A stretch of 64,000 nucleotides of DNA from Bradyrhizobium sp. Ec3.3 (GCF_000472925.1 NZ_AXAS01000014.1:124001-188000); one strand, 5' to 3'. Positions 16,642 to 25,463 are shown, numbered from the stretch's first letter. Notes: a model not told the origin generated them from the letters alone. Made by a program: numbers and translations.

Positions 16642-17025
16642 ATGTACCGGCATATTCTCATTCCGACAGATGGGTCGGTGCTGGCGGAGCATGGGGTGGC
16701 GCATGGGTTGGCGTTGGCGAAGTTCGTTGGAGCCAGGGTATCCGCAATCAACGTTGTGGAACCGCTTTTTGCAGTGACAGGCGACTTTGCGAGCGTGTTG
16801 GATCACGTGGCAAATGCAGCCAAGGAGGCCGGTGTTCCCTGCGAGACAATTCAGGTGGAGAACGGGCAGCCGCATCAAGCCATCATCGCAACAGCCCAGG
16901 ACAAAGGCTGCGATCTCATTGTTATGTCATCGCATGGGCTCAGCGGACTTTCCATGCTTCTAATGGGCAGTGTGACAAACAAGGTGCTGACCAACGCGAA
17001 AACGCCCGTGCTGGTTTGTCAGTGA
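16642..17025 (+). CDS. Universal stress protein, UspA family
   Basis: This single-domain 127-residue Usp begins MYRHILIPTDGS, with the strand and the Asp that binds nucleotide in ATP-binding members. It ends with the conserved block SSHGLSGLSMLLMGSVTNKVL and then TPVLVCQ, which matches the G-2x-G-9x-G(S/T) ATP-binding motif. Such proteins are cytosolic dimers induced by starvation or oxygen limitation. GGGAG lies about 7 bases upstream of the start. It appears to be monocistronic. Confidence 0.93.
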   Translation: MYRHILIPTDGSVLAEHGVAHGLALAKFVGARVSAINVVEPLFAVTGDFASVLDHVANAAKEAGVPCETIQVENGQPHQAIIATAQDKGCDLIVMSSHGLSGLSMLLMGSVTNKVLTNAKTPVLVCQ

Positions 17026-17114
17026 ATGTTGCAGCGCGGCTGGCTCGAGCTGCACGAGGCGGCACCTATAGCTCTTGAAGGCAGGAGCGCCGCCAACTGA
17101 AGCGACCACTTGCT

Positions 17115-17234
17115 TTATTTCTTAGCTGGCAGCTTCGCCGGGACTTGCGGCGTTGAGCTGACAATCTTCACGCTTCCATCGGATTCGTGACTTTTAATCG
17201 TCTCCAGAACTAGAAAGAACTTTTCCGCAAGCAT
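17115..17234 (-). CDS. Very small conserved protein (39 aa)
   Basis: A short frame on the minus strand reads MLAEKFFLVLETIKSHESDG, then SVKIVSSTPQVPAKLPAKK, and stops with TAA. A strong Shine-Dalgarno (AGGGAGG) lies 7 bases upstream. The pattern of a short helix, then SDGS, V-V-S-S/T-P and a C-terminal LPxKK matches tiny proteins that I recall from Bradyrhizobium genomes, with no known role. Its size leaves it out of ordinary gene predictions. The good ribosome site and balanced composition favour a real gene. Confidence 0.6.
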   Translation of the reverse strand: MLAEKFFLVLETIKSHESDGSVKIVSSTPQVPAKLPAKK

Positions 17235-17398
17235 TGCGGTCCTCCCTGGCAGTCGATTTGGGGAGCAAGAATATCACGACGGCGGAACCCGATTCTTAAA
17301 GTTTGACAATTTGGTGCATCGCGAAAAATGCGACCTCGATCATTTTAGAGCACCCTGCTTTGGCTACCTGAGGATGGGATTTAGGAGCAAATCCGGCC

Positions 17399-17707
17399 GT
17401 GACCCAGCGAACGTTACACACAATCGAATGGAACGCTTATCCGCTTCAAATCCCACCAGCGAAGGAGCGCTTGCTGTTGATCGTGTCAGCAGCCGGCCAG
17501 CCACCAAGTCTCAAGCTCATAGGCAAAAGTGAGGTTGCGATCGGATACTGGACCGGCGACGCCTTTCGGGTGATGTCCGGCTTTTTGCGACCACGGCTGA
17601 CCGATTGGCAGCCGGCGGTTACCCATTGGGCGAGACTTGCACCATGTTTGCCCACAGGGATCGATCTTGTTCGCGACAGACGATTCGAGCCTGACGTTCG
17701 GGATTGA
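17399..17707 (+). CDS. Hypothetical protein (102 aa)
   Basis: The frame starts at GTG 17399, with AGGAG about 10 bases upstream. The protein is soluble and has a compact beta-rich sequence, including LLLIVSAAGQPPSLKL, EVAIGYWTGDAFRVM and PAVTHWARL. The YWTGDxFR and VTHWARL pieces look like conserved core strands, and I believe similar proteins occur in rhizobia, but I cannot name a function. It runs towards the minus-strand GrlR-like gene, with the two stops 25 nt apart. Confidence 0.6.
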   Translation: MTQRTLHTIEWNAYPLQIPPAKERLLLIVSAAGQPPSLKLIGKSEVAIGYWTGDAFRVMSGFLRPRLTDWQPAVTHWARLAPCLPTGIDLVRDRRFEPDVRD

Positions 17708-17732
17708 GCAATCACGACGTCGCCGCGATGCT

Positions 17733-18119
17733 CTACATCGCTTCTTTCAGCGTCAACCGCGCCGTGAAGGTCACGCTGGTCTTGCCGACCAGCGCCATGC
17801 CTTCGATCTCGGCGCAGCCGGCGGAATAGCCGCCGGAGAAACCGCAGGTGACCTCCCTGCCGGCGAACGCTAGCGACTTGCCGACCACCTCGGTGTGCTG
17901 ATTGACCGTCATCTCGCCGCGCCACTTGCCGTTCCGGAACGTGTAGTGGCCGGTGTAGTAGAAATAGCTGTCGCCGCCCATGATGCGGCCGTCGCAGAGC
18001 ACGGCGACGCCCTTGGCCTGGCCGCGCTTGCCATCGCGCATCGCGATCTCGAAGAAATAGAGGCCGTTGACGACCCCGCTGTGATCGTCGGCCGTTTCCG
18101 GCCTAGGCGCGGCCGCCAT
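17733..18119 (-). CDS. GrlR-like regulatory protein
   Basis: The sequence resembles the GrlR family, known as a repressor partner (of GrlA) in enteropathogen type III secretion. It has the N-terminal NGLYFFEIAMRDG, the VLCDGRIMGGDSYFYYTGHYT segment and a final beta strand FTARLTL. The protein is 128 residues, with an N-terminal extension of about 16 residues compared with the shorter family members. No secretion genes are nearby. It follows nadE by 30 nt on the same strand, so it is probably co-transcribed. Family membership is a recognition from sequence; a role in this organism is unknown. Confidence 0.7.
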   Translation of the reverse strand: MAAAPRPETADDHSGVVNGLYFFEIAMRDGKRGQAKGVAVLCDGRIMGGDSYFYYTGHYTFRNGKWRGEMTVNQHTEVVGKSLAFAGREVTCGFSGGYSAGCAEIEGMALVGKTSVTFTARLTLKEAM

Positions 18120-18149
18120 CAGACTATCCCCTTATTTCGTCCGTCTTCA

Positions 18150-20183
18150 TCATTTCGGCACGTTCCGCTCGAGATCCTCGAGCCACGCCGCCGCACTGGA
18201 GTCCGACGGCGCACGCCAGTCGCCGCGTGGCGACAGCGAGCCGCCGGCCGAGACCTTCGGACCGTTGGGCATTGCCGAGCGCTTGAACTGGCTGAAGGCG
18301 AAGAACCGCCGCAGGAACACTTCGAGCCAGTGGCGGATGTCGGCGAGCGCATAGGCCCTGCGCCGGTCGTTCGGGAACGCCGGCGGCCACTCGCCCCCGG
18401 CAACATCCTTCCACGCATGCAGCGACAGGAAGGCGATCTTCGACGGACGGAACCCGAAGCGTAGCGTGTAGAACAGGTTGAAGTCCTGCAGCTCGTACGG
18501 CCCGATCGCGGCTTCCGTACTCTGCGGCTTCTCGCCGGGCTTGACGGGCACGAGCTCAGGCGAGATTTCGGCGGCGAGGATCGATCCCAGGATTCGGTTG
18601 ACATCATCGCTGAACTGCTTCGAGGCGATCACCCAGCGGATCAAATGCTGGATCAGCGTTTTTGGCACGCCGGCATTGACGTTGTAATGCGCCATCTGGT
18701 CGCCGACGCCATAGGTGCACCAGCCGAGCGCGAGTTCCGACAGGTCGCCGGTGCCTATGACGATGCCGCCATGATGATTGGCAAGCCGGAACAGGTAGTC
18801 GGTGCGCAAGCCCGCCTGCACGTTCTCGAAGGTGATGTCGTAGACCTTCTCGCCCTTGCCGAAGGGATGACCAATGTCCTTCAGCATCTGCGTCGCCGCG
18901 GTGCGGATGTCGAGCTCCTGCCAACTCGTCTGCAACGCCTTCATCAGCGCGAGCGCGTTGGTCTTGCTCTCGCTGCCGGTGGCAAAGCCCGGCATGGTGT
19001 AGGCGAGGATGTTTTCGCGAGGCAGACCGAGCAGGTCGATCGCCTTGGCCGCGACGATCAGGGCGTGGGTGGAATCAAGCCCGCCCGACACGCCGATCAC
19101 GACGCGTTTTGTTCCCGTCGCACGCATCCGCTGCACGAGGCCGGCGACCTGGATGTTGTAGGCCTCGTAGCAGTCCTGCTCGAGCAGATGCTCGTCGCTC
19201 GGCACGAAGGGAAAGCGCTCGACCTCGCGCAGGAAGCCGATATCGGCAACCGGCGGCTTCAAGGCAAAGGTGATCCTGCGGAAGCTTGCCTCGCGCTGAC
19301 GACGGTTGTCGTCGAACGTTCCCATCAGCGAACGCTCCTGCCGCAGCAGGTCGAGATCGACGTCGGCGGTCGTGATCTGCCCGCCCTGCCGGAACCGCTC
19401 GCCCTCGGCCAGCAGCACGCCGTTCTCGTAGATCGAGGTCTGCCCGTCCCAGGCCAGATCGGTCGTCGACTCGCCCGCGCCCGCGGCGGCATAGACATAA
19501 GCGGCAAGGCAGCGCGCGGAGGTCGATTGGCACAATAGCGCGCGCGAGCGTGCCCGGCCGATCGTGATGGGGCTGCCGGAGAGGTTGATGAGAACGCTCG
19601 CACCGGCAAGCGCCAGCTCAGAGGCGGGCGTCACCGGGATCCACATGTCCTCGCAGATCTCGACGCCGATCGTCAGGCCCGTGACATCCTCGGCCGCGAA
19701 CAGCAGGTCGATGCCGAACGGCGCGCGCACGCCGCCGACCGCGATCTCCTCACCCACGATCCCGGCGCCGGAGGCAAAGTGGCGGCCTTCGTAGAACTCG
19801 CGATAGGTCGGCAGGTAAGTCTTGGGAACGATGCCCAGAATGCTGCCGCGATGGATGACGACCGCGCAATTGTAAACGCGCGCGCCGTGGCGCAGCGGCG
19901 CGCCGACGATCAGCACGGTCATCAGGGCCGACGACGCCTCGACGATCGCCCCAAGGCCGCGCGCGACCGCATCGAGCAGCGGGTCCTGCATGACGAGGTC
20001 TTCGATCGCATAGCCGGACAAACACAGTTCAGGGAACACGGCGACCGCCACCGACTGCTTGTGACAGGCGCCCGCGGCCGCCACGATCGCTGTCGCATTG
20101 GCGGCGGGATCGGCCACGTGCGAGGTGGTGACGCAGGCGGCCACGCGCGCAAATCCGTGGGCGTAGATCGAGTGAAAGCTCAT
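18150..20183 (-). CDS. nadE: Glutamine-dependent NAD+ synthetase
   Basis: This enzyme amidates nicotinic acid adenine dinucleotide to NAD+ with ATP, using ammonia from glutamine. The N-terminal nitrilase-type glutaminase domain (about residues 1-300) shows the Glu in FPELCLSG, the Lys in VPKTYLPTY and the Cys in GVEICEDMW. The C-terminal synthetase domain shows the PP-loop GVSGGLDSTHA and the block GTGDLSELALGWCTYG. At 677 residues it has the normal length of the two-domain form. I chose the ATG at 20183, preceded by GGAAGG, over an upstream start that adds a non-homologous tail. A GrlR-like gene follows. Confidence 0.95.
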   Translation of the reverse strand: MSFHSIYAHGFARVAACVTTSHVADPAANATAIVAAAGACHKQSVAVAVFPELCLSGYAIEDLVMQDPLLDAVARGLGAIVEASSALMTVLIVGAPLRHGARVYNCAVVIHRGSILGIVPKTYLPTYREFYEGRHFASGAGIVGEEIAVGGVRAPFGIDLLFAAEDVTGLTIGVEICEDMWIPVTPASELALAGASVLINLSGSPITIGRARSRALLCQSTSARCLAAYVYAAAGAGESTTDLAWDGQTSIYENGVLLAEGERFRQGGQITTADVDLDLLRQERSLMGTFDDNRRQREASFRRITFALKPPVADIGFLREVERFPFVPSDEHLLEQDCYEAYNIQVAGLVQRMRATGTKRVVIGVSGGLDSTHALIVAAKAIDLLGLPRENILAYTMPGFATGSESKTNALALMKALQTSWQELDIRTAATQMLKDIGHPFGKGEKVYDITFENVQAGLRTDYLFRLANHHGGIVIGTGDLSELALGWCTYGVGDQMAHYNVNAGVPKTLIQHLIRWVIASKQFSDDVNRILGSILAAEISPELVPVKPGEKPQSTEAAIGPYELQDFNLFYTLRFGFRPSKIAFLSLHAWKDVAGGEWPPAFPNDRRRAYALADIRHWLEVFLRRFFAFSQFKRSAMPNGPKVSAGGSLSPRGDWRAPSDSSAAAWLEDLERNVPK

Positions 20184-20356
20184 GGTGCGCGGGACCTTCC
20201 GTTCAGTTGCGACCATTCTTAGCCGATTGACGTGCATCAATGCACGTAATTCGCGATCATGCATAACGGCTCTGCTAAACATCCTCCCTACTCCACTTCC
20301 GGCCGCCGCCCCCTTTGGATGCTGCGGCCGTTCTTTTGCGGAATGGTGTGGATGCG

Positions 20357-20426
20357 CCTAAAGCGCGATGAGATGATCTTTTCGGAAAACCGCTTCACAC
20401 TTTTCCGGATCACGCTCTACCGGGAG
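20357..20426. repeat. Copy of an interspersed palindromic repeat
   Basis: This segment shares blocks with 36188-36336: CTAAAGCGCG followed by TGAGAT, then ACCGCTTC[AG]CACTTT and TCCGGATCA[CT]GCTC. The present copy is shorter. It lies between nadE and the cytochrome gene and overlaps the 3' end of the latter by a few bases. Confidence 0.6.
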
Positions 20427-21124
20427 CGTTCGGCCCGCAGCGTCTCGAACAACGCGACGAGGGCCTCGACCTGATGGCTGGCAAGCCGCGGGTTTGGCAT
20501 CGACTGGTTCGGTCCTAGGTAACGATGACCGGAGGTGAGGAGCTGCCTGAGGTCGTCGCTGGAGAATGATGGCCGGCTTGCGATGTCCGGGAAGCTGGGC
20601 GCCGGGATGCGCGACTCCGGCTGCTCGTTCGGCCTGTCGGAGACCACATGGCAGTTGCCGCAAATCGAACGTGCAAGCCAGCGCGCCTCGGCGAGCTGGT
20701 CGACAAAGAGCTGATCCGTGAAAGGCGAGTTCGCCGGCACCTGAAGGGTGATGAAGCCATATCCCTCGGCGCGGTGGCAGGCATTGCAGCCATTGGTCAG
20801 ATCGCCGTAGGCCTTGGTGAAAGCCGCGGCGTCCTTGGCACCAACGGCACTCCGCAAGGCCTGTACTGCCGCGACGGCCTGGTCAGCGCGGCCCGTCGGT
20901 TGCGCCACACGCCCGAGGCCGGCTTCGATCTGGTTGAGCTCATAGGTCGCAAGCGGCCAGTTGCCGAGGCGGCCGGCGGACCACAATTTGATGTGCTGGA
21001 ACTGAAGGGCGGCCATCAGCTCGGACGCTGCCTTATCGCCGCGCATGTTGTCGGCCTGAGCGAGCGCCTGCGAGAGCGCGGCGGTCGCCAGCGCCAGAGC
21101 GGCCAGAAGTGGGCTGAGCCTCAT
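20417..21124 (-). CDS. Periplasmic diheme c-type cytochrome
   Basis: This 235-residue protein has a Sec signal peptide (MRLSPLLAALALATAALSQALA) and two heme-attachment motifs, CNACH near residue 113 and CGNCH near residue 158. Two-heme cytochromes of this size carry electrons in the periplasm. A Met that could be an axial ligand lies near the C-terminus (QSMPNP). A helical domain rich in Ala and Gln separates the signal from the first heme. GGAGG lies 5 bases upstream of the start. The specific redox partner cannot be named, and no oxidase genes are adjacent. Confidence 0.85.
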   Translation of the reverse strand: MRLSPLLAALALATAALSQALAQADNMRGDKAASELMAALQFQHIKLWSAGRLGNWPLATYELNQIEAGLGRVAQPTGRADQAVAAVQALRSAVGAKDAAAFTKAYGDLTNGCNACHRAEGYGFITLQVPANSPFTDQLFVDQLAEARWLARSICGNCHVVSDRPNEQPESRIPAPSFPDIASRPSFSSDDLRQLLTSGHRYLGPNQSMPNPRLASHQVEALVALFETLRAERSR

Positions 21125-21208
21125 GGAGCCTCCACGTCACACTCTAGGCTCCCCCTCAGTCCAACGGCTTTGACCGGGATCAAGACCGCCGCCGTCAGGT
21201 GATGCCTA

Positions 21209-22333
21209 TCAGGCCCTGCGCGCCAGAACACCGCCGCCGAGATCGGAGCGCAGCCATTCGGAGATGCGCGGCCAGGCATGGACATGGGTCCGCGCTCCCA
21301 TGAACAGCCCGAGATGATCCGACGGCTCCGATGCTGCCGCGATGAAGACCGGGGGCGTCCCCACGAGATCAGCGGTCGCCAGCGCTTGCGTCGCCGGCAC
21401 GACCTCGTCGTCGAGCCCGGCGAGCAGGAAAATGGGCGCTCTCACATCCTTCAAATCGATTTGTCTGCCGAGCGCGACGAAGCCTCCCGCCGCGATGCGG
21501 TTCTCGCGGAAGATCCAGTTGACGATCTGGAGGTAGTAGCTGCCCGGCAGGTTGAGGGTCTCCTCGTTCCAACGATTGAAGCGCTCCAGGAGCTCAGCCC
21601 CGCCCTCCTCGGCCAAACTCCTCTGCAACGCCACCGCGATATCTTCCGCACTCAGTGACCTCGACCAGAAGCGCAGCATCTCCTCGCCGCTGACATTGCC
21701 GCCGCCGCGCGCCACGAGCTGGTCGTAGACCAGTTCCGGCGCATTGCGCGCGAGCCGGGACAATGCGGACTCGATCGCGAGATCAACGGGGGCGCCGACC
21801 AGCACCAGGCGGCGCACCTTGTCCGGGAAGCGCGCGGCGTAGAGCAGCGACAGCCAACCGCCCTGACAGAGGCCGATGAGGTCGACCGGTGCGCCTATCT
21901 CATCGATCGCGACATTGAGGTCGCCGAGATAGCTGTCGATCGAGAGATAGCGCATCTCTGATGATGCCGAGCGCCAGTCCGTGAGATAGACCCGATCGAC
22001 CCCGCCCTCTTGCAGAGACTGCACGACGCTGTGACCGGGCGCGAAATCGGCGATCAGCGCACGGTGCAGAGCATAGGGCGCGCAGACCAGCGCCGGCGGG
22101 CCGGTGCGCTTCTTCGTACAGTCGCGCAGGCGCATGGTCGCGAGCTCCAGTGCGACCTTGTTGGGCGTGGACCAGGGCAGTTCCGTCTCGCGCGGTTCGG
22201 GCGAGCTGCGCTCCAGCCACCAGAACGCGGCGTCCATGGCGACCTTGGCCGCTGCAAACGGCCACAGCAGCGGATCATCCGGGCCCGGCCCGGATGCTGT
22301 CGGCGGCGGCGGTTTGTTCGTTCCTTGCGCCAT
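21209..22333 (-). CDS. PHA synthase-like alpha/beta hydrolase
   Basis: The 374-residue cytosolic protein has an alpha/beta hydrolase core with a cysteine nucleophile in GLCQGG, as in polyhydroxyalkanoate synthases (G-x-C-x-G-G), rather than the Ser of lipases. The other triad residues are likely in GLDDEVVP (Asp) and SDHLGLF (His). The segment YLTDWRSA is also typical of the PHA synthase fold. It is shorter than class I PhaC and lacks its long N-terminal domain, so it may be a class III-like synthase or a related acyltransferase. It begins 2 nt after pncA and is co-transcribed with it. Confidence 0.75.
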   Translation of the reverse strand: MAQGTNKPPPPTASGPGPDDPLLWPFAAAKVAMDAAFWWLERSSPEPRETELPWSTPNKVALELATMRLRDCTKKRTGPPALVCAPYALHRALIADFAPGHSVVQSLQEGGVDRVYLTDWRSASSEMRYLSIDSYLGDLNVAIDEIGAPVDLIGLCQGGWLSLLYAARFPDKVRRLVLVGAPVDLAIESALSRLARNAPELVYDQLVARGGGNVSGEEMLRFWSRSLSAEDIAVALQRSLAEEGGAELLERFNRWNEETLNLPGSYYLQIVNWIFRENRIAAGGFVALGRQIDLKDVRAPIFLLAGLDDEVVPATQALATADLVGTPPVFIAAASEPSDHLGLFMGARTHVHAWPRISEWLRSDLGGGVLARRA

Positions 22334-22335
22334 CT

Positions 22336-22962
22336 TTAGAAGAACGCCTCGATGCTGACGACGGGAATGCCGAGCGCCCTGAAGCTGTTATGGGTGGCGG
22401 CAACCGAGCCGTCGAGATCGATGCCGCGGCAGGCATCCTCGATCACCGCGACCTCGAGACCTGCCTTGCGGGCATCCTCCGCTGAAAAGCGGACGCAAAA
22501 ATCCAGCGCCAGGCCCGCGACGAACGCCGTCTTCAGCTCGCGCTCGCGCAAATAGCCGAGCAGCCCGGTCGGAGTCCTGTGGTCGTTCTCGAACAGTGCC
22601 GAATAGGAATCGATGCCGCGGCGAAAGCCCTTGCGCACCACCAGGCTCGGCCGGCGGACGTCGAGATCCCGATGGAATTCGGCGCCGGCGGTGCCCTGCA
22701 CGCAATGCGTCGGCCACAGCACCTGCGGACCGTAGTCGAGATCAATGGCCTCGAACGGCCGCTTGTTGGGGTGATTGGAGGCGAAGGAGACGTGATCGGC
22801 GGGGTGCCAGTCCTGTGTCAGCACCACATTGGCGAATTTTTGGGCGACGCGATTGATGGCGGGCACCACCTTCTCCCCGCCAGGCACGGCCAGCGCCCCG
22901 CCGGTACAAAAGTCGTTCTGGACGTCGATCACGAGCAGGACGTCCCGGTCGGATATCTTCAT
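22336..22962 (-). CDS. pncA: Nicotinamidase
   Basis: PncA converts nicotinamide to nicotinic acid in NAD salvage. Family features are all present: the catalytic Asp in VIDVQNDF, the metal-site DWHPADHVSFASNH, the Lys in VRKGF, and the Cys in LALDFCV. The length of 208 residues is normal. The start is preceded by GGAG at 8 bases. The downstream gene begins after 2 nt. nadE lies about 2.2 kb away on the same strand, so two NAD-metabolism genes lie close together. Confidence 0.94.
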   Translation of the reverse strand: MKISDRDVLLVIDVQNDFCTGGALAVPGGEKVVPAINRVAQKFANVVLTQDWHPADHVSFASNHPNKRPFEAIDLDYGPQVLWPTHCVQGTAGAEFHRDLDVRRPSLVVRKGFRRGIDSYSALFENDHRTPTGLLGYLRERELKTAFVAGLALDFCVRFSAEDARKAGLEVAVIEDACRGIDLDGSVAATHNSFRALGIPVVSIEAFF

Positions 22963-23118
22963 CGCTGGTCTCCACCCGGTCTGGCCTCAATGTCGATCTT
23001 CCGGCGCCGCTGCGCAACCGCCTACCGCGGGCGGACTGCCGCCGGCGCAACGGTTCGCCCGTATCGACGTTGACGACAGCATCAAGCCGCGGTGGTATGC
23101 GAATCTGACCGCGAAGCA

Positions 23119-24153
23119 ATGGAGACAAAGGTTCCCGCGATCACCAATGGCGATGGACGCGGCGGCCACGAGGACATGACCAGTCGGACGACAAGAGGTT
23201 GCGCATTGCTCGCCGACATCGGCGGCACCAATTCGCGGTTCGCGCTGATGGAGGAGGACGGCCGGATCGGGCCGGTCGCCTATGCGCGGGTCGCCGACTT
23301 CCCCACCGTTCGCGACGCCATGGCCGACTTCCTCGCCCGCCAGGCCAATGGCGCGCACGTGAGCACCGCCGTGCTCGCGGTCGCGGGACCCGTCGTGAAC
23401 AACCGCTGTGTCATGACCAACAGTCCCTGGATCATCGATGGGAAGGAGCTCCGCGCCGGCTTTGGCCTCGATGCTGTTCACGTGCTCAACGATTTCGAGG
23501 TGCTGGCCTGGGCGCTGCCGGCCTTGCAACCTGCCGACCTCTTCCGGCTCGATGCCCAGAGTGGCGCGGCTGGCGAGCCGCTGCTGGTGCTCGGACCCGG
23601 CACGGGCTTTGGCGTCTCCTGCCTCGTCGAGCGTCACGGTGCCCGGGTGGCCGTGATCACGGAAGCGGGTCATGCGACCCTGCCGGCGGAGACGGAGCGC
23701 GAGGAGCGCGTCATCGCCGCGATGCGACGGCGCATGGGCCATGTCGAGATCGAGCTGGGCGCGCTGTCCGGTGCGGGGCTGCAAAACCTCTACGAGGCGG
23801 TCGCCGAGGTCGATGGTGCGAAGGCCCCACAACGCGACGCGGCGGCCATCACCGCGGCCGCCCTCGACGGCAGTTGCGACCTCAGCCGCACCGTGCTCGA
23901 AATGTTTTGCGCCATCCTCGGCTCCGTCGCCGGCAATCTGGCAGTGACCTTCGGTGCCCGCGGCGGCGTCTATATCGCCGGCGGCATCGTCCCGCGCTTC
24001 CCGAAATTCCTGGCCGCATCCACCTTCCGCGAGCGCTTTGAGGCCAAGGGACGTTTCCGGGATTACCTGCATCCCATTCCGACCAGCATCATCGTCAAGC
24101 CGGACGCGAGCTTTGCGGGTCTGAAGGCTTTTCGCGATCACAGCACGGCGTGA
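23119..24153 (+). CDS. glk: Glucokinase
   Basis: Glk phosphorylates glucose with ATP to glucose 6-phosphate. The sequence shows the ATP-binding LADIGGTNSRFALME, the central NDFEVLAWALPAL, the GPGTGFGVSCLV loop and the EAGHATLPAETE segment typical of the bacterial Glk family, and the C-terminal VYIAGGIVPRF. It is divergent from pncA. I selected the ATG at 23119; a start at 23176 (MTSRTTRGC) would give a length nearer to E. coli Glk and is equally possible. No other sugar-metabolism gene is adjacent. Confidence 0.92.
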   Translation: METKVPAITNGDGRGGHEDMTSRTTRGCALLADIGGTNSRFALMEEDGRIGPVAYARVADFPTVRDAMADFLARQANGAHVSTAVLAVAGPVVNNRCVMTNSPWIIDGKELRAGFGLDAVHVLNDFEVLAWALPALQPADLFRLDAQSGAAGEPLLVLGPGTGFGVSCLVERHGARVAVITEAGHATLPAETEREERVIAAMRRRMGHVEIELGALSGAGLQNLYEAVAEVDGAKAPQRDAAAITAAALDGSCDLSRTVLEMFCAILGSVAGNLAVTFGARGGVYIAGGIVPRFPKFLAASTFRERFEAKGRFRDYLHPIPTSIIVKPDASFAGLKAFRDHSTA

Positions 24154-24252
24154 GCCTCGTCCCACGATTGCGATGTCGAGCGTGAAACGCCTCGCAGCTA
24201 GCCGTCCCGGCCGTGTTAGGATCACCGGGTTTGAGGGCTGGGGGAGATCTTT

Positions 24253-24492
24253 GTGAATCACCTGATCCGAATCATTGCGATTTCGTTTGTTCTGATGCCT
24301 CCTGTTTTTGCGCAAAAACTGGTCGATCCAGCCGCGGTTGCACCGGAGTACCGCGACGCAGCGGAGCATCGCCGCACCGAGCAGTTGAGGCAGCGCGCCT
24401 GCAGCCTCAAGGCACAGCAGGCGAAGATCCTGCTGCGCGATCGCGCCGCCTTCGTGCTGAAGTGCATGGATGCGGCGGACGCGAGCAAATAG
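24253..24492 (+). CDS. Small secreted protein, PsiF-like
   Basis: A GTG start at 24253 with GGGGGAG upstream gives 79 residues. Residues 1-20 form a Sec signal peptide ending in VFA-QK. The mature part is helical and charged with two Cys (RACSLKA and VLKCMDA), a spacing I associate with small periplasmic proteins such as PsiF, and it likely forms a disulfide. Function is unknown. It follows glk by about 100 nt in the same direction. Confidence 0.62.
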   Translation: MNHLIRIIAISFVLMPPVFAQKLVDPAAVAPEYRDAAEHRRTEQLRQRACSLKAQQAKILLRDRAAFVLKCMDAADASK

Positions 24493-24503
24493 TCAGTCGT
24501 CTG

Positions 24504-24716
24504 CTAGCGGCGCTTGCCAAGCTCGCCGCGCTTGCGGCCGAGCGAGCCTGCCAGCGTCACGAGTGCGATCAGAACGGCCGTCAGACATGCCCATCCGCGC
24601 AACTGCGCGAGCGACCAGCCAAGCTCGGCCTGGGCGAGGTAGTCCAGCATGATGGCGACATAGCCGGCCACCCAGACGGCGACAATGATCGAGATGAGAT
24701 CGAATTCGTCTTGCAT
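24504..24716 (-). CDS. Small membrane protein with two helices
   Basis: The 70-residue frame reads MQDEFDLISIIVAVWVAGYVAIML, giving one membrane helix, then a short loop with a Trp and a second helix (WACLTAVLIALVTLAGSL). A basic tail (GRKRGELGKRR) should place the C-terminus in the cytosol. It is convergent with the secreted-protein gene, the two stops being 11 nt apart. Family and role are unknown. Confidence 0.5.
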   Translation of the reverse strand: MQDEFDLISIIVAVWVAGYVAIMLDYLAQAELGWSLAQLRGWACLTAVLIALVTLAGSLGRKRGELGKRR

Positions 24717-24947
24717 TCTCGTATTCCAATGCCCTGCCGCTTAGCTATAGGGCCCCGCGGGCGAGAGCTCTGTGACCTCCTTCACAGCGCATGCGCGATC
24801 CGCCGTTGATTCCGCGCAAGCCACGCGGGCGCCATCCACAGCTGATTGCATCGTTTCATGTCGCCGAACACAGTCCCGCTTGCCCCATTCCGTCGCTTGA
24901 GAAACAATTCGCCCGTGGTGCGTATGTGTACGGTACGGGGGCGTGGC

Positions 24948-25151
24948 ATGCGTAAGCAGGATCTAGGTTTTGACTACCATCGCTATCACCGGTTGCTGAC
25001 CGAGGCGGTGGACGAAGATAGTCGATTGGCGCTCATCGATCTCCTGATCGAGGAAAAGGCCAGGGATCGGCTGGCCGCGCAGCGAGCCTCCGATCGGGCC
25101 GCGATGACGGCCCAGACCATCGCCAAGGTGCTGGGAACGGGCCGCAACTGA
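24948..25151 (+). CDS. Small conserved cytosolic protein (67 aa)
   Basis: The ATG at 24948 (MRKQDLGFDYHRYHRLLTEA) gives a compact helical protein: two helices with an EDS loop, a DLLIEEKARDRLAAQRAS segment of coiled-coil character and a short tail. I recognise the pattern as common in Bradyrhizobium but know no function. The upstream extension to 24846 is not protein-like. A GGGGGCG stretch precedes the start. Confidence 0.55.
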   Translation: MRKQDLGFDYHRYHRLLTEAVDEDSRLALIDLLIEEKARDRLAAQRASDRAAMTAQTIAKVLGTGRN

Positions 25152-25307
25152 TCCCGGGGGACAGCAGCCCTGCCGGCCCGCCGCCGCTGCGGAGTCGGGC
25201 ATCGATTGCGATTCGGTTAAGGATGCCTGGCAATCCTGTATCAAACTTTGTGCGCTAGAGATTTCCCCTGCCTGATGCAATTCAGGGTCAAAACAGGGGG
25301 AAATGAC

Positions 25308-25463
25308 ATGAGCATGCTTTCACTCGCCTCGGCTCCGGCCGGCATCGAAATCCGTTCGATCGACAATTCCTTCAAGACCATCCTGCTGTTCTGCTGCGCC
25401 GGTCTCCTCGCCTCGTTCAGCCTGATGGCACGCGGCATCGACCTCAGCGCTGGCTTGATGTGA
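25308..25463 (+). CDS. Small membrane peptide (51 aa)
   Basis: The ATG at 25308 follows AGGGGGAAATGAC, a good ribosome site. The protein has a short polar N-terminus followed by one hydrophobic helix (TILLFCCAGLLASFSLM). A clean intrinsic terminator lies 60 bases downstream, so this is a self-contained transcription unit, which supports a real gene. No function is known. Confidence 0.65.
   Translation: MSMLSLASAPAGIEIRSIDNSFKTILLFCCAGLLASFSLMARGIDLSAGLM

Noticed and set aside
22987..24369. 460-codon minus-strand frame opposite glk
   Set aside because: glk is clear by sequence; the antisense frame has a His/Gly/Asp/Arg bias typical of shadows.
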